DNA from: an uncultured Pseudomonas sp.
GTDB taxonomy: Bacteria > Pseudomonadota > Gammaproteobacteria > Pseudomonadales > Pseudomonadaceae
Assembly: GCF_946886105.1 (NCBI RefSeq)
Contig: NZ_CAMPHV010000041.1
Coordinates: 1-51,477, forward strand
Length of the DNA: 51,477 bases
Direction of reading: 5' to 3'
Shown here: positions 18,265-25,798 of the stretch, one piece after another
Layout of the letters: every line of letters begins with the position of its first letter
Position numbering within the stretch: the first letter of the stretch is position 1
Notes under the pieces: model-generated
Database searches by the model: none
Seen by the model: only the letters and a program-made list of their open reading frames with translations
What the model was told of the DNA's origin: nothing
Translations under genes and position numbers: made by a program

Positions 18265-19260
18265 TTAATTCAGTTGCTGCAAACGCAGCCTTTGCAAATC
18301 TCGATACGGCGCCTCAGCCCAGCGGCTGACCGCTTCGCGCAGCGCTGTAGAAGCCCCATCGCGCTTACGCTGGGCATCCGCGGCAAAGGCCTGCTCCGGC
18401 CGTTTGGCGTTCTGCCCACTGCCGGCCAGGGCCGTCGCGACCTGCACGGCATCGAGCCCGAACAGGGTATGCAAGCGGTCGCTCAGCGCCATGGGCAGCT
18501 CGCTGTAGTTGAGCAGCAGGCCGCCGTACTGCCGGTGGTGTTCGATCGCCACCTGCAACAGGCGGCCAAGGCGACGGGCAATGAATTCCTCGCGCGGCGT
18601 CGGCGACTCGTCCGCCAGGTTCAGCGGCGACTCGCCGAGCAGGCCCGGCACCATATGCATGCCGGGCTGCTGCAGATGCGAAGCGGCTATTTCCAGCGGA
18701 TCGCGGTAAAGAAACAACCAGGGCGTGTCGGGAAAACAGCGGCGTAACAGCGGCAGCTCATAGAGATTCCAGGCATCCAGCTTGACCACCAGGCGGGACG
18801 CCCGACCGTCGCGGCACTGGCCCAGCGCCGAGAGCATGGCGTCAATCGCGGCGGCCTGCTCGGCACCATGCAATGGACTGTCATAGTGCGCGCGCAACAG
18901 CTGGTCCAGTGGCGGAGGTTCGGACAGCACGATATGGCTGTCGAGCCGCGCCAGCATCTGCGCCAGCAAGGTCGAGCCGCAGCGCGAGGCGTGAAAGATA
19001 AACGCACTGGGCACCAGACCGGGGCTGGCGGCCCGCCAGTCGAGCAGCGTGGTCAGCGGCGTATCGCGGCGAAATGCCTGGTTGAACGGCAACCGCAGAG
19101 CCAGATCCACCTCGTCGCGGTAGAACGGCTGAGTCAAACGCTGCTCGCCGAACCAGCACCAGTCGACGCGCCATTCGCCGTCGCGCAGCCAAGTTCTGAT
19201 CGGCAGCCAGCCGTGCATTTCTTCATTTACCGGCCGTTCACGGACCATCAGGCTCGCCAT
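18265..19260 (-). CDS. PAPS-dependent sulfotransferase (second copy)
   Basis: This 331-aa product has an N-terminal extension of about 90 residues (LRDGEWRVDWCWFGEQRL) before the PAPS loop FIFHASRCGSTLLAQML. It continues with the helix region LVVKLDAWNLYELPLLRRCFP and LFLYRDPLEIAAS, the 3'-phosphate site. I chose ATG 19260 because GGAG lies six bases upstream. That start overlaps the preceding hydroxylase gene by 13 bases, so the two are probably translationally coupled. ATG 19247 right after the hydroxylase stop has no ribosome site. The arrangement suggests hydroxylation and sulfation act on the same substrate. Confidence 0.85.
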   Translation of the reverse strand: MASLMVRERPVNEEMHGWLPIRTWLRDGEWRVDWCWFGEQRLTQPFYRDEVDLALRLPFNQAFRRDTPLTTLLDWRAASPGLVPSAFIFHASRCGSTLLAQMLARLDSHIVLSEPPPLDQLLRAHYDSPLHGAEQAAAIDAMLSALGQCRDGRASRLVVKLDAWNLYELPLLRRCFPDTPWLFLYRDPLEIAASHLQQPGMHMVPGLLGESPLNLADESPTPREEFIARRLGRLLQVAIEHHRQYGGLLLNYSELPMALSDRLHTLFGLDAVQVATALAGSGQNAKRPEQAFAADAQRKRDGASTALREAVSRWAEAPYRDLQRLRLQQLN

Positions 19261-20048
19261 AGCGCACTCCAGTCGCTCTTCCCCTGGCGCATCGCAGCGC
19301 GAACTTCCGCCGCGGAAAACTCCAGCCCCAGCTCCTGGCCCATCTGCAGCACTGTCTCGATAAAGCTCCCGGCGTCGGTCAGCGTGCGCAAGCGCTGCGC
19401 CAGGCCGAGATCCTGCGCAACGTACTGGCGCAAGCGCTCGAACGCCTGGATCGCGGCACTGCCCTGCAGCACCGGAGTCGTCGCTTGCCCCTCGGCAATT
19501 GCCTGCAACAGCCACTCTTGCGGCAAACAATCGAGCACCAGATGCACGCGCGGCAAGCTGCTGGGGTTGCTCACCCGGTGCGGCCGGGAAAGATCGAGAA
19601 ACCAGCACTCGCCCGGCTGCATCGGCACCTGCAAACCGTCCAGCAGAAACTCGACGCCCGGCGGACCGAGCAACGGGAGATGTAACCGCAGGTCGCTGCC
19701 CGGCTGGCCCAGATCATGGTCGCAATGCTCATGGATAGTCGAGCCCGGCCCCAGGCGCAGCAAGCGCGCACTGCGTAGCGAGTTCCGGAAGGCGGCGAGC
19801 AATTGCTGCCAGGCCGGCTCGTCCTGCCACCAGGCACTATGACGAGGCGCACCGAACCCGGGGGCGAGCGGCAGCGGAGCATCTTCTGGCGAAATCAACG
19901 CCACCCCGCTCCAGTCCCCCTGGTAATAAGCGCTATTGAAATGACTTTGCCAGGCCTCGGCCGGTATCCGCTGCAACGCTTCGAGCAGCGGCGGCAGATC
20001 GCAGCCCAGGGGCAGACGCGAGTAGACAGGTAGTGGACCAGACTGCAT
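19248..20048 (-). CDS. Asp/Asn beta-hydroxylase-like protein with C-terminal Nif11-like domain
   Basis: The 266-aa product has a double-stranded beta-helix of the aspartyl/asparaginyl hydroxylase type (Fe(II)/2-oxoglutarate). Seen are IHEHCDHD at 105-112, GECWFLDLSRPHRVSN at 146-161 with His157 as second metal ligand, and Arg167 in PRVHLVLD for 2-oxoglutarate. Residues about 198-266 do not belong to that fold. They resemble the Nif11 domain used as leader peptide in some RiPPs: AFERLRQYV, then FIETVLQMGQELGLEFSAAEV. ATG 20048 follows AAGGAAGGG. It heads the hydroxylase–sulfotransferase–GNAT run. The substrate is unknown; the Nif11-like part may dock it to a partner or to the exporter. Confidence 0.8.
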   Translation of the reverse strand: MQSGPLPVYSRLPLGCDLPPLLEALQRIPAEAWQSHFNSAYYQGDWSGVALISPEDAPLPLAPGFGAPRHSAWWQDEPAWQQLLAAFRNSLRSARLLRLGPGSTIHEHCDHDLGQPGSDLRLHLPLLGPPGVEFLLDGLQVPMQPGECWFLDLSRPHRVSNPSSLPRVHLVLDCLPQEWLLQAIAEGQATTPVLQGSAAIQAFERLRQYVAQDLGLAQRLRTLTDAGSFIETVLQMGQELGLEFSAAEVRAAMRQGKSDWSALWRA

Positions 20049-20102
20049 GGAACCCTTCCTTGCTCCAAATTTTGTGTGATAACCGCACGCCTGACGGGCT
20101 GA

Positions 20103-20298
20103 GTGAAAACGTAGCGAGCGAAGGTTAGGCAAGGCAAAAGCAGGCGAGGAAGCGGACTGGGCTCGCACGCGAGTTTACGAGCTGTAAATGAGCATTACTC
20201 GCTCCGTTCGCCCTACGGGCCGCGCTGAAGCGCGTTAGCCGCAAGCGGCTTGCCGAGACTGTTTTTAACGCCGCATAACCGAGCGTAGTAGTTTTCAC
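20103..20298. repeat. MITE-like element between M50 and hydroxylase genes
   Basis: GTGAAAAC at 20103-20110 and GTTTTCAC at 20291-20298 form the ends of a 196-bp non-coding block. Inside are GTAGCGAGCG near the left end and CGAGCGTAGTA near the right, plus internal hairpins such as GCCGCAAGCGGC. It fills the 259-bp gap between two co-oriented genes. I recognise such blocks as recurrent in Pseudomonas genomes, but have not verified copy number. Confidence 0.55.
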
Positions 20299-20307
20299 AT
20301 AGCCCGT

Positions 20308-22407
20308 TTAAAAGCCGCTTTCCCTCACCCCCAATGCCGCCACCCGACGCCAAGTGGCGCCCAGGATGGACTCGCCCTTGCCTTGCAACACCACCACGCC
20401 CATTTGCGGCTGGCGCAGCACCTGCAGTTCATGCCGGGGCACCAGGCGTACGCCATACTGGCCCTGCTCGGGCTCGGCGCGCTGCTGCGCATCGCGGCGC
20501 ACGGCGATGGGACCGCCCTGATCCGAGGCCAGCGCCGGTTGATCGAGATAGACGGAACCGGTCACATCCACCTCAGTCAGTTGCACCGGCAAGCCCGTCG
20601 ACCAAGGGTCGGCACTGGCGATGAACAGCCCCTGCGCACCGGTCTCGATGCGCCAGAGCGACTCTTCGGCGAGATAACCGCGCAAACGCGCCTGCTGCTC
20701 GATCACCCGTAGCAGCGGCTGTTGCGGCGATAACCAGCGGCCAGCCGCCAGATCCGCCGGCAGGTCGCGCACCACGCCGTCGTGAGGCGCGCGCAGCTGC
20801 AAGCGCTCGCGCTGCGCGGCCAGGCCACGGTATTCGGCCACCGCTTCGGCCAGGTTCTGTTCGAGGATGGCGCTGTCCGCCACCGTCTCGCTGCGCCCAG
20901 CCTGACGCCGCAACTGCAATTGCAGGATGTCGATCTCGCTGCGCACGATCAGCTGGCGCGAATCCAGATCGGGCGACTCCAGCTCGAGCAGCAGGTCGCC
21001 GCTGCGCACCACCTGGCCGTTGCTCGCATGCAGCTGTTTCAGCCGCGCCGCCAGTGGCGCATGCAACGCACTAACGCGGTTCGCCTCCAACATCGCCGGC
21101 ACTTCCACGGCACTGCGCCAGGGCACCAGCAACACCGCCAGCAAGCCAAGCAGCGCGCCGCCGACCAACAAGGCGCGCGCCGGTTGCGCCTGCGCGCGGC
21201 GCTGCCACCACTCCTTCAACTCGCGCCAGATCGGCAGGCCGATAAACCAGGCCAGTTCCACCAGCATCAGGAACACGCCCAGCAGCTTGAAGAACATGTA
21301 GTACACCGCCACGGCGATGCCGATGAACAAGGCCGCACGCCATAACCAGGCGCCATATCCCCACACCAGCAGCTTGCGCCGCAAAGCCGGCGGCCAGGGC
21401 TCCGGCGCCGCCTCGCCGTAACGGAATAGCGCCTCGCGCATGCGCCAACGGCACAGCGCAAAGGCCCGCGCCTGCAAGTTCTCCACTTCCCAGAAGTCGC
21501 TGAGCAGGAAGTAGCCGTCGAAGCGCATAAAAGGGTTGAGGTTGATCACCACGGTGGTGATCCAGGTAGCGCTGGCCAGCATAAAGGCGGCGCTGCGCAG
21601 CGGCCCATCCGGCAACAGCGACCAGGCCAGCAGCGCAACGCAGGCCAGCAGCAATTCGGCCAGCACACCACCGGCACCGATCAGCAACCGCGAACGCCGA
21701 TCATTGACCCGCCAGGCATCGCTGACATCGGTATAGAACAGCGGGAACAGCACCATAAATGCCAGGCCCATGCTCTGCACCCGGCACCCGGCGCGCTTGG
21801 CCATATAGGCATGGCCGAATTCATGACAGAGCTTGGCGAACGTCAGCGCTATGCCGAATGCCAGCGCCCCGCCCAGACTGAACAGATGGGGAAAGGTGGC
21901 GATAAACCGCTGCCAGTCGCGCGCCACCAGAAACACCCCGAAGGCCAGCAACACCGGCAGACCATAGCGCAACAGGCCGGGGCCATAGCGCCTGAGCCAG
22001 GGCCAGGTGCGATCAAGAAAGGCATCCGGCCGCCACAGCGGGATGCGGAAGAACAGGTACTGGTGCAGCAGAGCCTTCCAGAAGCCCTGCCGTTGCGACG
22101 CCGCCTTGGTCGCGAAGCTGCCGCGCTGCTCGGCATCCTGGGCGACGATCAGATCATGACCGCGCAGAAAACGCAGCATCTCCTCCACATCCGCCTCCCC
22201 GAGGGGTTGCCCGGGCTCCGCATTGGCGGCGCGCAACACCTGCCCGGCATCGCCCGCCGCCCAATGGCGCAACAGACGCATGGCTGCGACACCGAGCTTG
22301 AAGTAACGCCCGCGCAAGGGGTCGGCCAAGGTCCATTGCGGCGCACCATCCCGCGCCGGCGCGGCGGCGGACAACTGCAGATCGGGGCGTAGCGCCGGCA
22401 AGCGCAT
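20308..22407 (-). CDS. M50 metalloprotease–HlyD fusion with PqqD-like N-terminus
   Basis: 699 aa. Residues about 25-88 (WTLADPLRGRYFKLG ... DVEEMLRFLRGHDLI) match the PqqD winged-helix pattern used for leader-peptide binding. Then comes a polytopic membrane part with the site-2-protease zinc motif HEFGH (195-199) and NLNPFMRFDGYF (289-300, third ligand Asp297), with several membrane segments to about 420. Last is a HlyD-like periplasmic arm at about 425-650 with a coiled-coil hairpin. It could be an inner-membrane export or processing component. The ATG follows the stop codon of the upstream HlyD gene with no gap. No ABC ATPase is near. Whether it cleaves, transports or both is unknown. Confidence 0.85.
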   Translation of the reverse strand: MRLPALRPDLQLSAAAPARDGAPQWTLADPLRGRYFKLGVAAMRLLRHWAAGDAGQVLRAANAEPGQPLGEADVEEMLRFLRGHDLIVAQDAEQRGSFATKAASQRQGFWKALLHQYLFFRIPLWRPDAFLDRTWPWLRRYGPGLLRYGLPVLLAFGVFLVARDWQRFIATFPHLFSLGGALAFGIALTFAKLCHEFGHAYMAKRAGCRVQSMGLAFMVLFPLFYTDVSDAWRVNDRRSRLLIGAGGVLAELLLACVALLAWSLLPDGPLRSAAFMLASATWITTVVINLNPFMRFDGYFLLSDFWEVENLQARAFALCRWRMREALFRYGEAAPEPWPPALRRKLLVWGYGAWLWRAALFIGIAVAVYYMFFKLLGVFLMLVELAWFIGLPIWRELKEWWQRRAQAQPARALLVGGALLGLLAVLLVPWRSAVEVPAMLEANRVSALHAPLAARLKQLHASNGQVVRSGDLLLELESPDLDSRQLIVRSEIDILQLQLRRQAGRSETVADSAILEQNLAEAVAEYRGLAAQRERLQLRAPHDGVVRDLPADLAAGRWLSPQQPLLRVIEQQARLRGYLAEESLWRIETGAQGLFIASADPWSTGLPVQLTEVDVTGSVYLDQPALASDQGGPIAVRRDAQQRAEPEQGQYGVRLVPRHELQVLRQPQMGVVVLQGKGESILGATWRRVAALGVRESGF

Positions 22408-23727
22408 CTACAGCCCCACCGTCTGACGCAGCGCCGCCAGCGGCCGGCGCAACAAATAGAGCGCCAAGGGGCCACGCTCGCCATAAAGCTTGGCGGTGCC
22501 GCGCAGACCAATGCGCGGCGGCGCTTGGTCGAATTCGGCATCCAGCCGATAGGCCAACTGGCCGCCGGCAACGGTTTGCGCCTCATAGGCCAGGCGCTGC
22601 AACCGAGCGCTATGCCGGTGTAAAGGATCGCTATCGAGAAACAGCGCCACTTCGCCGCCCGGCTCGAAGGCCAGCACATCGGCCACCGCCAGATCGATGC
22701 GCAGCTCCGCCTGCCCCGGATCGGCCACCACCATCAGGCGCTCGCCGGTCTGCACCGGCAAACCGGTCCAACGCTGAGCATCGGCGAACACCGCAATGCC
22801 ATCGCGCTCGGCTTTGACCTCGGTACGCGCCAGCAACTCGCGGGCGTAGTCGCGCTCGGCGCGCTTCTGCGCCACGCGAGCGGTGAACAGGTCGATGCGC
22901 GCGCCCGACTCGGCATCGCTGAACGCCCGTTGAGCATTGGCGCGCAGCTCGGCCTCGGCGACCTGCAAACTGCGCTCGGCGACATCCGCCTGCGCCTTGA
23001 TGCTGGTAGCGTCGAAACGCACCAGCACATCGCCCTTTTTCACATTCTGATTGGGCTTGACCAGAAACTCGGCGATCACTCCATCCAGCGGCGCGGCCAC
23101 CACCTGACCATCGAGCGGCACCACCTCGGCCGGCGCCAATACCGACTGACGCACCGGCAGCAACAACAGCGCCAGCAACGCCGCCACCGCGACGGCCACC
23201 TTGCGCCGCGGCCAACGCAACCGCCAGGGTTTGCGCGGCTGCAGCGCTTGCCATGCATGGCTGTAACAATCGCCGAGCTGCTCCAACAGGGCCTGCTCGG
23301 CACTGCTCCAAGGCTGCTCGCGGGCGATCCATAAACCGCCGTAAGGGTTTTGCTGGCGATCGAGCAATGGCAGCCAGAACACCGCGCCCGTCGACAGGCT
23401 TTGCCAATCGGCCTGGATCTGCGCGCCAAACGAGTCGGCGGTCACCACCTGGGGCTTATCCAGACGCTTCTGCGCGAGCAACTGGCCGGCGGCGTTCTCG
23501 ACAAAGGCGACAAAAGGCGCATGGGCTTCGACCACGCTGATACCGGTCAACGCGCGTACCCGCCCGGCGATCAGCAACGCCGCATGGCGATAGCCGAACA
23601 GCATCTGGGCATCGTTGACCAGGGCATAGGCCAGGCTGTCGATATCGCGAGCCGCGCGGGCCTGGCGTTCGAGGCCGAGAAACTGAGCAAAAAGCCGTTC
23701 GGAAGGATTTTGCTGAGCGGCGCTCAT
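22408..23727 (-). CDS. HlyD-family periplasmic adaptor with N-terminal GAF-like domain
   Basis: 439 aa. Residues about 1-160 form a cytoplasmic GAF-like region (LFAQFLGLERQARAARD, VFWLPLLDRQQNPYGGLWIA). A single membrane segment at about 177-192 follows a basic stretch. A HlyD/biotinyl-lipoyl region then runs from about 200 (VVPLDGQVVAAPLDGVIAE) with a coiled-coil hairpin and beta-barrel to the end. It should link an inner-membrane partner to the TolC-type duct, perhaps with sensing through the GAF part. Its start overlaps the stop of the upstream adaptor by four bases (ATGA) and its stop touches the M50 start, so the three genes form one tightly coupled unit. Confidence 0.87.
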   Translation of the reverse strand: MSAAQQNPSERLFAQFLGLERQARAARDIDSLAYALVNDAQMLFGYRHAALLIAGRVRALTGISVVEAHAPFVAFVENAAGQLLAQKRLDKPQVVTADSFGAQIQADWQSLSTGAVFWLPLLDRQQNPYGGLWIAREQPWSSAEQALLEQLGDCYSHAWQALQPRKPWRLRWPRRKVAVAVAALLALLLLPVRQSVLAPAEVVPLDGQVVAAPLDGVIAEFLVKPNQNVKKGDVLVRFDATSIKAQADVAERSLQVAEAELRANAQRAFSDAESGARIDLFTARVAQKRAERDYARELLARTEVKAERDGIAVFADAQRWTGLPVQTGERLMVVADPGQAELRIDLAVADVLAFEPGGEVALFLDSDPLHRHSARLQRLAYEAQTVAGGQLAYRLDAEFDQAPPRIGLRGTAKLYGERGPLALYLLRRPLAALRQTVGL

Positions 23728-24512
23728 GGCATGCCCTCGAACTGCGCGGTGCCGCTCATCCCGGCCAGCAAACCCTTGGCGTCCGCCGGCAGCGTGGCGA
23801 TCAACAACAGCGTCTGACTGCCCTCATCGATGCGCGCGCCCAGGCGTTTGACCTCAGCCTGCAACGGTTGGCCGGTTTCATCGGGCACGAAGGTGAAATG
23901 CTGGCCGGGCTTGAGCGTGGCCAGCCAGCGCGAAGGCACCAGCAGATGGATTTCCAGGGTACGGTTATCCACCACTTCCAGGATCGGCGTGCCGGTGGCC
24001 ACGCTTTCATGGGGCTGAACGCGGCGCTGCACCACCTGGCCGTCGAACGGCGCGGTGACGCTGCAACGTTTGACCTGCACGCGATACACCTGCGCCTCGG
24101 CCTCGGCTTGCGCACGCCGCGCCTCGGCCAGATTGACCTCGAAACGACCGACCGAATTCAACGCCGCCAATTGCTTCTTGTGCGCCAGCTCCTCGCGCGC
24201 CGCCCGCGCCGCAGCCTGCACCGCATTGAGCTGGGCCTGGTAGGCGCCACAGTCGAAACGCACCAGCACTTCGTCCTTGCGAAAATGCTGGCCCTCGGCA
24301 AACGGCATCTCGGTGATCCTTCCTGCCAACTCGCTGGCCAGCACCGCCTGATCGCGGGCGCGCAACACCCCACGCGCCTGACGCTCGGAAGCGGCGGCCT
24401 GGGTATCGATATCGGTAGATAAGAGGGGATCTTCGGCCCGCAATGGCGTGGCACACACCAGCACGACCAGCATCAACATCGAACGGCAATCACGTGTTGG
24501 CTTACGCCGCAT
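23724..24512 (-). CDS. HlyD/RND-type periplasmic adaptor subunit
   Basis: 262 aa with a Sec signal peptide (basic MRRKPTRDCR, hydrophobic LMLVVLVCAT, cleavage near PLRA-ED). Then come a lipoyl half-motif ASELAGRITEMPFAEGQHFRKDEVL in pieces (about 83-107), a short helical hairpin, the second half CSVTAPFDGQVVQRRV, and a beta-barrel. It is smaller than usual RND adaptors. I chose ATG 24512 because AAGGAG lies six bases upstream; the frame extends further but without a ribosome site. It is the first gene of the adaptor–adaptor–M50 unit. Its promoter should lie in 24513-24740, but I cannot place it. Confidence 0.87.
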   Translation of the reverse strand: MRRKPTRDCRSMLMLVVLVCATPLRAEDPLLSTDIDTQAAASERQARGVLRARDQAVLASELAGRITEMPFAEGQHFRKDEVLVRFDCGAYQAQLNAVQAAARAAREELAHKKQLAALNSVGRFEVNLAEARRAQAEAEAQVYRVQVKRCSVTAPFDGQVVQRRVQPHESVATGTPILEVVDNRTLEIHLLVPSRWLATLKPGQHFTFVPDETGQPLQAEVKRLGARIDEGSQTLLLIATLPADAKGLLAGMSGTAQFEGMP

Positions 24513-24597
24513 AGTGCACTCCTTGCGTAATAGTCGCAGCAGTCTAAGCCAGAAGCATGCTCGGGGAAATCGCCGGAAGCACACCAGACGCTAGCGT

Positions 24598-24631
24598 CGC
24601 AGCGCCTTGTAGGAACCAGCTTGCCGGCGAT
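24598..24631 (-). repeat. Pseudomonas intergenic repeat (GCTGGTTCCTACAAGG type)
   Basis: The minus strand reads ATCGCCGGCAAGCTGGTTCC followed by TACAAGGCGCTGCG. The same sequence with few changes is on the plus strand at 39151-39185. It is a dispersed non-coding repeat in the gap between the adaptor gene and tRNA-Met. Confidence 0.7.
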
Positions 24632-24740
24632 ACTCCGCCCGGCTGGCGGCACGGCCCGCCCCAAGCCCGGCAGCGCGCCACGCCCCCAAACCGCGCCCCG
24701 CTAAGCAATTGAAAGTTAGTAAAAATTATCGCCCCAAGGC

Positions 24741-24770
24741 TTGACAGCCCCTGCCCCTGCGCGGAAAATG
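24741..24770 (+). promoter_or_regulatory. Promoter of tRNA-Met
   Basis: A perfect TTGACA at 24741-24746 and AAAATG at 24765-24770 (18-base spacing) lie just before the tRNA. They are followed by a GC-rich CGCGCC stretch of the kind seen in stringently controlled stable-RNA promoters. Confidence 0.65.
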
Positions 24771-24780
24771 CGCGCCACTC

Positions 24781-24857
24781 GGCTACGTAGCTCAGCTGGT
24801 TAGAGCATAGCATTCATAATGCTGGGGTCCGGGGTTCAAGTCCCTGCGTAGCCACCA
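24781..24857 (+). tRNA. tRNA-Met (CAT), elongator
   Basis: A complete cloverleaf: acceptor GGCTACG (24781-24787) with CGTAGCC (24847-24853), anticodon loop TTCATAA with CAT at 24815-24817, T loop TTCAAGT, and an encoded CCA. The paired first acceptor base and the close match to E. coli metT point to elongator rather than initiator tRNA. Confidence 0.95.
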
Positions 24858-24867
24858 AACAAAACAA

Positions 24868-24895
24868 GGGTTTAGCGAAAGCTAAGCCCTTTTTT
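24868..24895 (+). terminator. Terminator of tRNA-Met
   Basis: GGGTTTAGC, a GAAA tetraloop, GCTAAGCCC, then TTTTTT: a textbook intrinsic terminator 10 bases after the tRNA. Confidence 0.95.
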
Positions 24896-25047
24896 GTTGT
24901 CTGCGATCTGTCCCATCAAAGATCCCGAATACTCTTCTGCACTCGAATACTGGCTATCCGAGCAAAGTTCCAGCCGAGCACAGCCAACCGGCCGGCCTCG
25001 GAGCCACTCAGGAAGCACACTGCCGAAGGATTGAGTCGCGAAAAGGC

Positions 25048-25335
25048 TTACCGCTTCTTCGCCTGCTCGTACACCGCACTGCGCTCACGTTTGCCGACTG
25101 CGAGCACCAGCACGACGACACGACCCTCCTCTACCCGGTAGACCAGCCGATAGCCTGATGCGCGCAGCTTGATCTTGTAGTAGTCCTTGAGGCCATGCAG
25201 TTTGTCCGCTGGCACATGCGGCATGGCCAGGCGCTCAGCAAGCTTCTTGGTGAATTGCTTGCGAAGATTTTCGCCAAGGGCTTTCCACTCCTTCTTGGCT
25301 GCATCATCGAACTCAAGGACGTACTCAGACCGCAT
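25048..25335 (-). CDS. relE: RelE-family toxin (ribosome-dependent mRNA interferase)
   Basis: The 95-aa product is collinear with E. coli RelE: SEYVLEFDDAAKKEWKALG, FTKKLAERLAMPHVPADKL, then the catalytic-side motifs YYKIKLRASGYRLVYRV and VGKRERSAVY. RelE cleaves mRNA in the ribosomal A site. Three in-frame ATGs overlap the antitoxin end. I chose 25335 because GAGG lies six bases upstream, which the two earlier ones lack. The 11-base overlap with the antitoxin gene implies coupled translation. Confidence 0.92.
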   Translation of the reverse strand: MRSEYVLEFDDAAKKEWKALGENLRKQFTKKLAERLAMPHVPADKLHGLKDYYKIKLRASGYRLVYRVEEGRVVVLVLAVGKRERSAVYEQAKKR

Positions 25336-25606
25336 CATCATCCTCGAATACGAGGTCGTCACCTACGATCTGGGCACGGACTCTTGGCTCACCGGCGTCA
25401 AGCCGGGCCTTGGCCAGTTGCGCCAGCTCCAGATCGTCCAGGCGCTCCACCATCGCTTCGAACACTTCGGCCGGAACCATGTATCCCATGACCCGGTTGT
25501 GGTTGAGTACGGCGACTGGCGAGCCGTTGGCACCGCTGAGTACGGCGGAGGGGTTTTTCTTCAACTCGGATACACTGACGGCCATATCAGCCAAGACGCT
25601 TTGCAT
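25325..25606 (-). CDS. Phd/YefM-RelB-type antitoxin
   Basis: The 93-aa product starts MQSVLADMAVSVSELKKNPS, an N-terminal DNA-binding fold of the Phd/YefM type, with NGSPVAVLNHNRVMGYMV continuing it. It ends in an acidic flexible tail (GDDLVFEDDDAV) that should cover the toxin. AAGGAG lies eight bases before the ATG. It probably represses its own operon through the inverted repeat at 25609-25632. Confidence 0.9.
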   Translation of the reverse strand: MQSVLADMAVSVSELKKNPSAVLSGANGSPVAVLNHNRVMGYMVPAEVFEAMVERLDDLELAQLAKARLDAGEPRVRAQIVGDDLVFEDDDAV

Positions 25607-25608
25607 GA

Positions 25609-25632
25609 TAAAGACTCCTTTATGGGTCTTTA
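25609..25632 (-). promoter_or_regulatory. Operator-like palindrome before the toxin-antitoxin genes
   Basis: TAAAGAC at 25609-25615 and GTCTTTA at 25626-25632 form a perfect inverted repeat with a ten-base spacer that includes the AAGGAG ribosome site. This is the usual place for an autoregulatory site of such antitoxins; binding is inferred. Confidence 0.55.
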
Positions 25633-25798
25633 TTTTGGTCTAATTTCGCCAGAGCGGCAAGCAGGCTCACGCCATTACGCAACCCCAGCAGCCGGCACCG
25701 TGTATGCCTAACTCAACCTATTGCACTCCCTTTCCCAAACCCCTGCCTTTGTCGCTAAAGTGTCGCTCATCCACCCCGACGCGCCCGCAAGGATTGCC

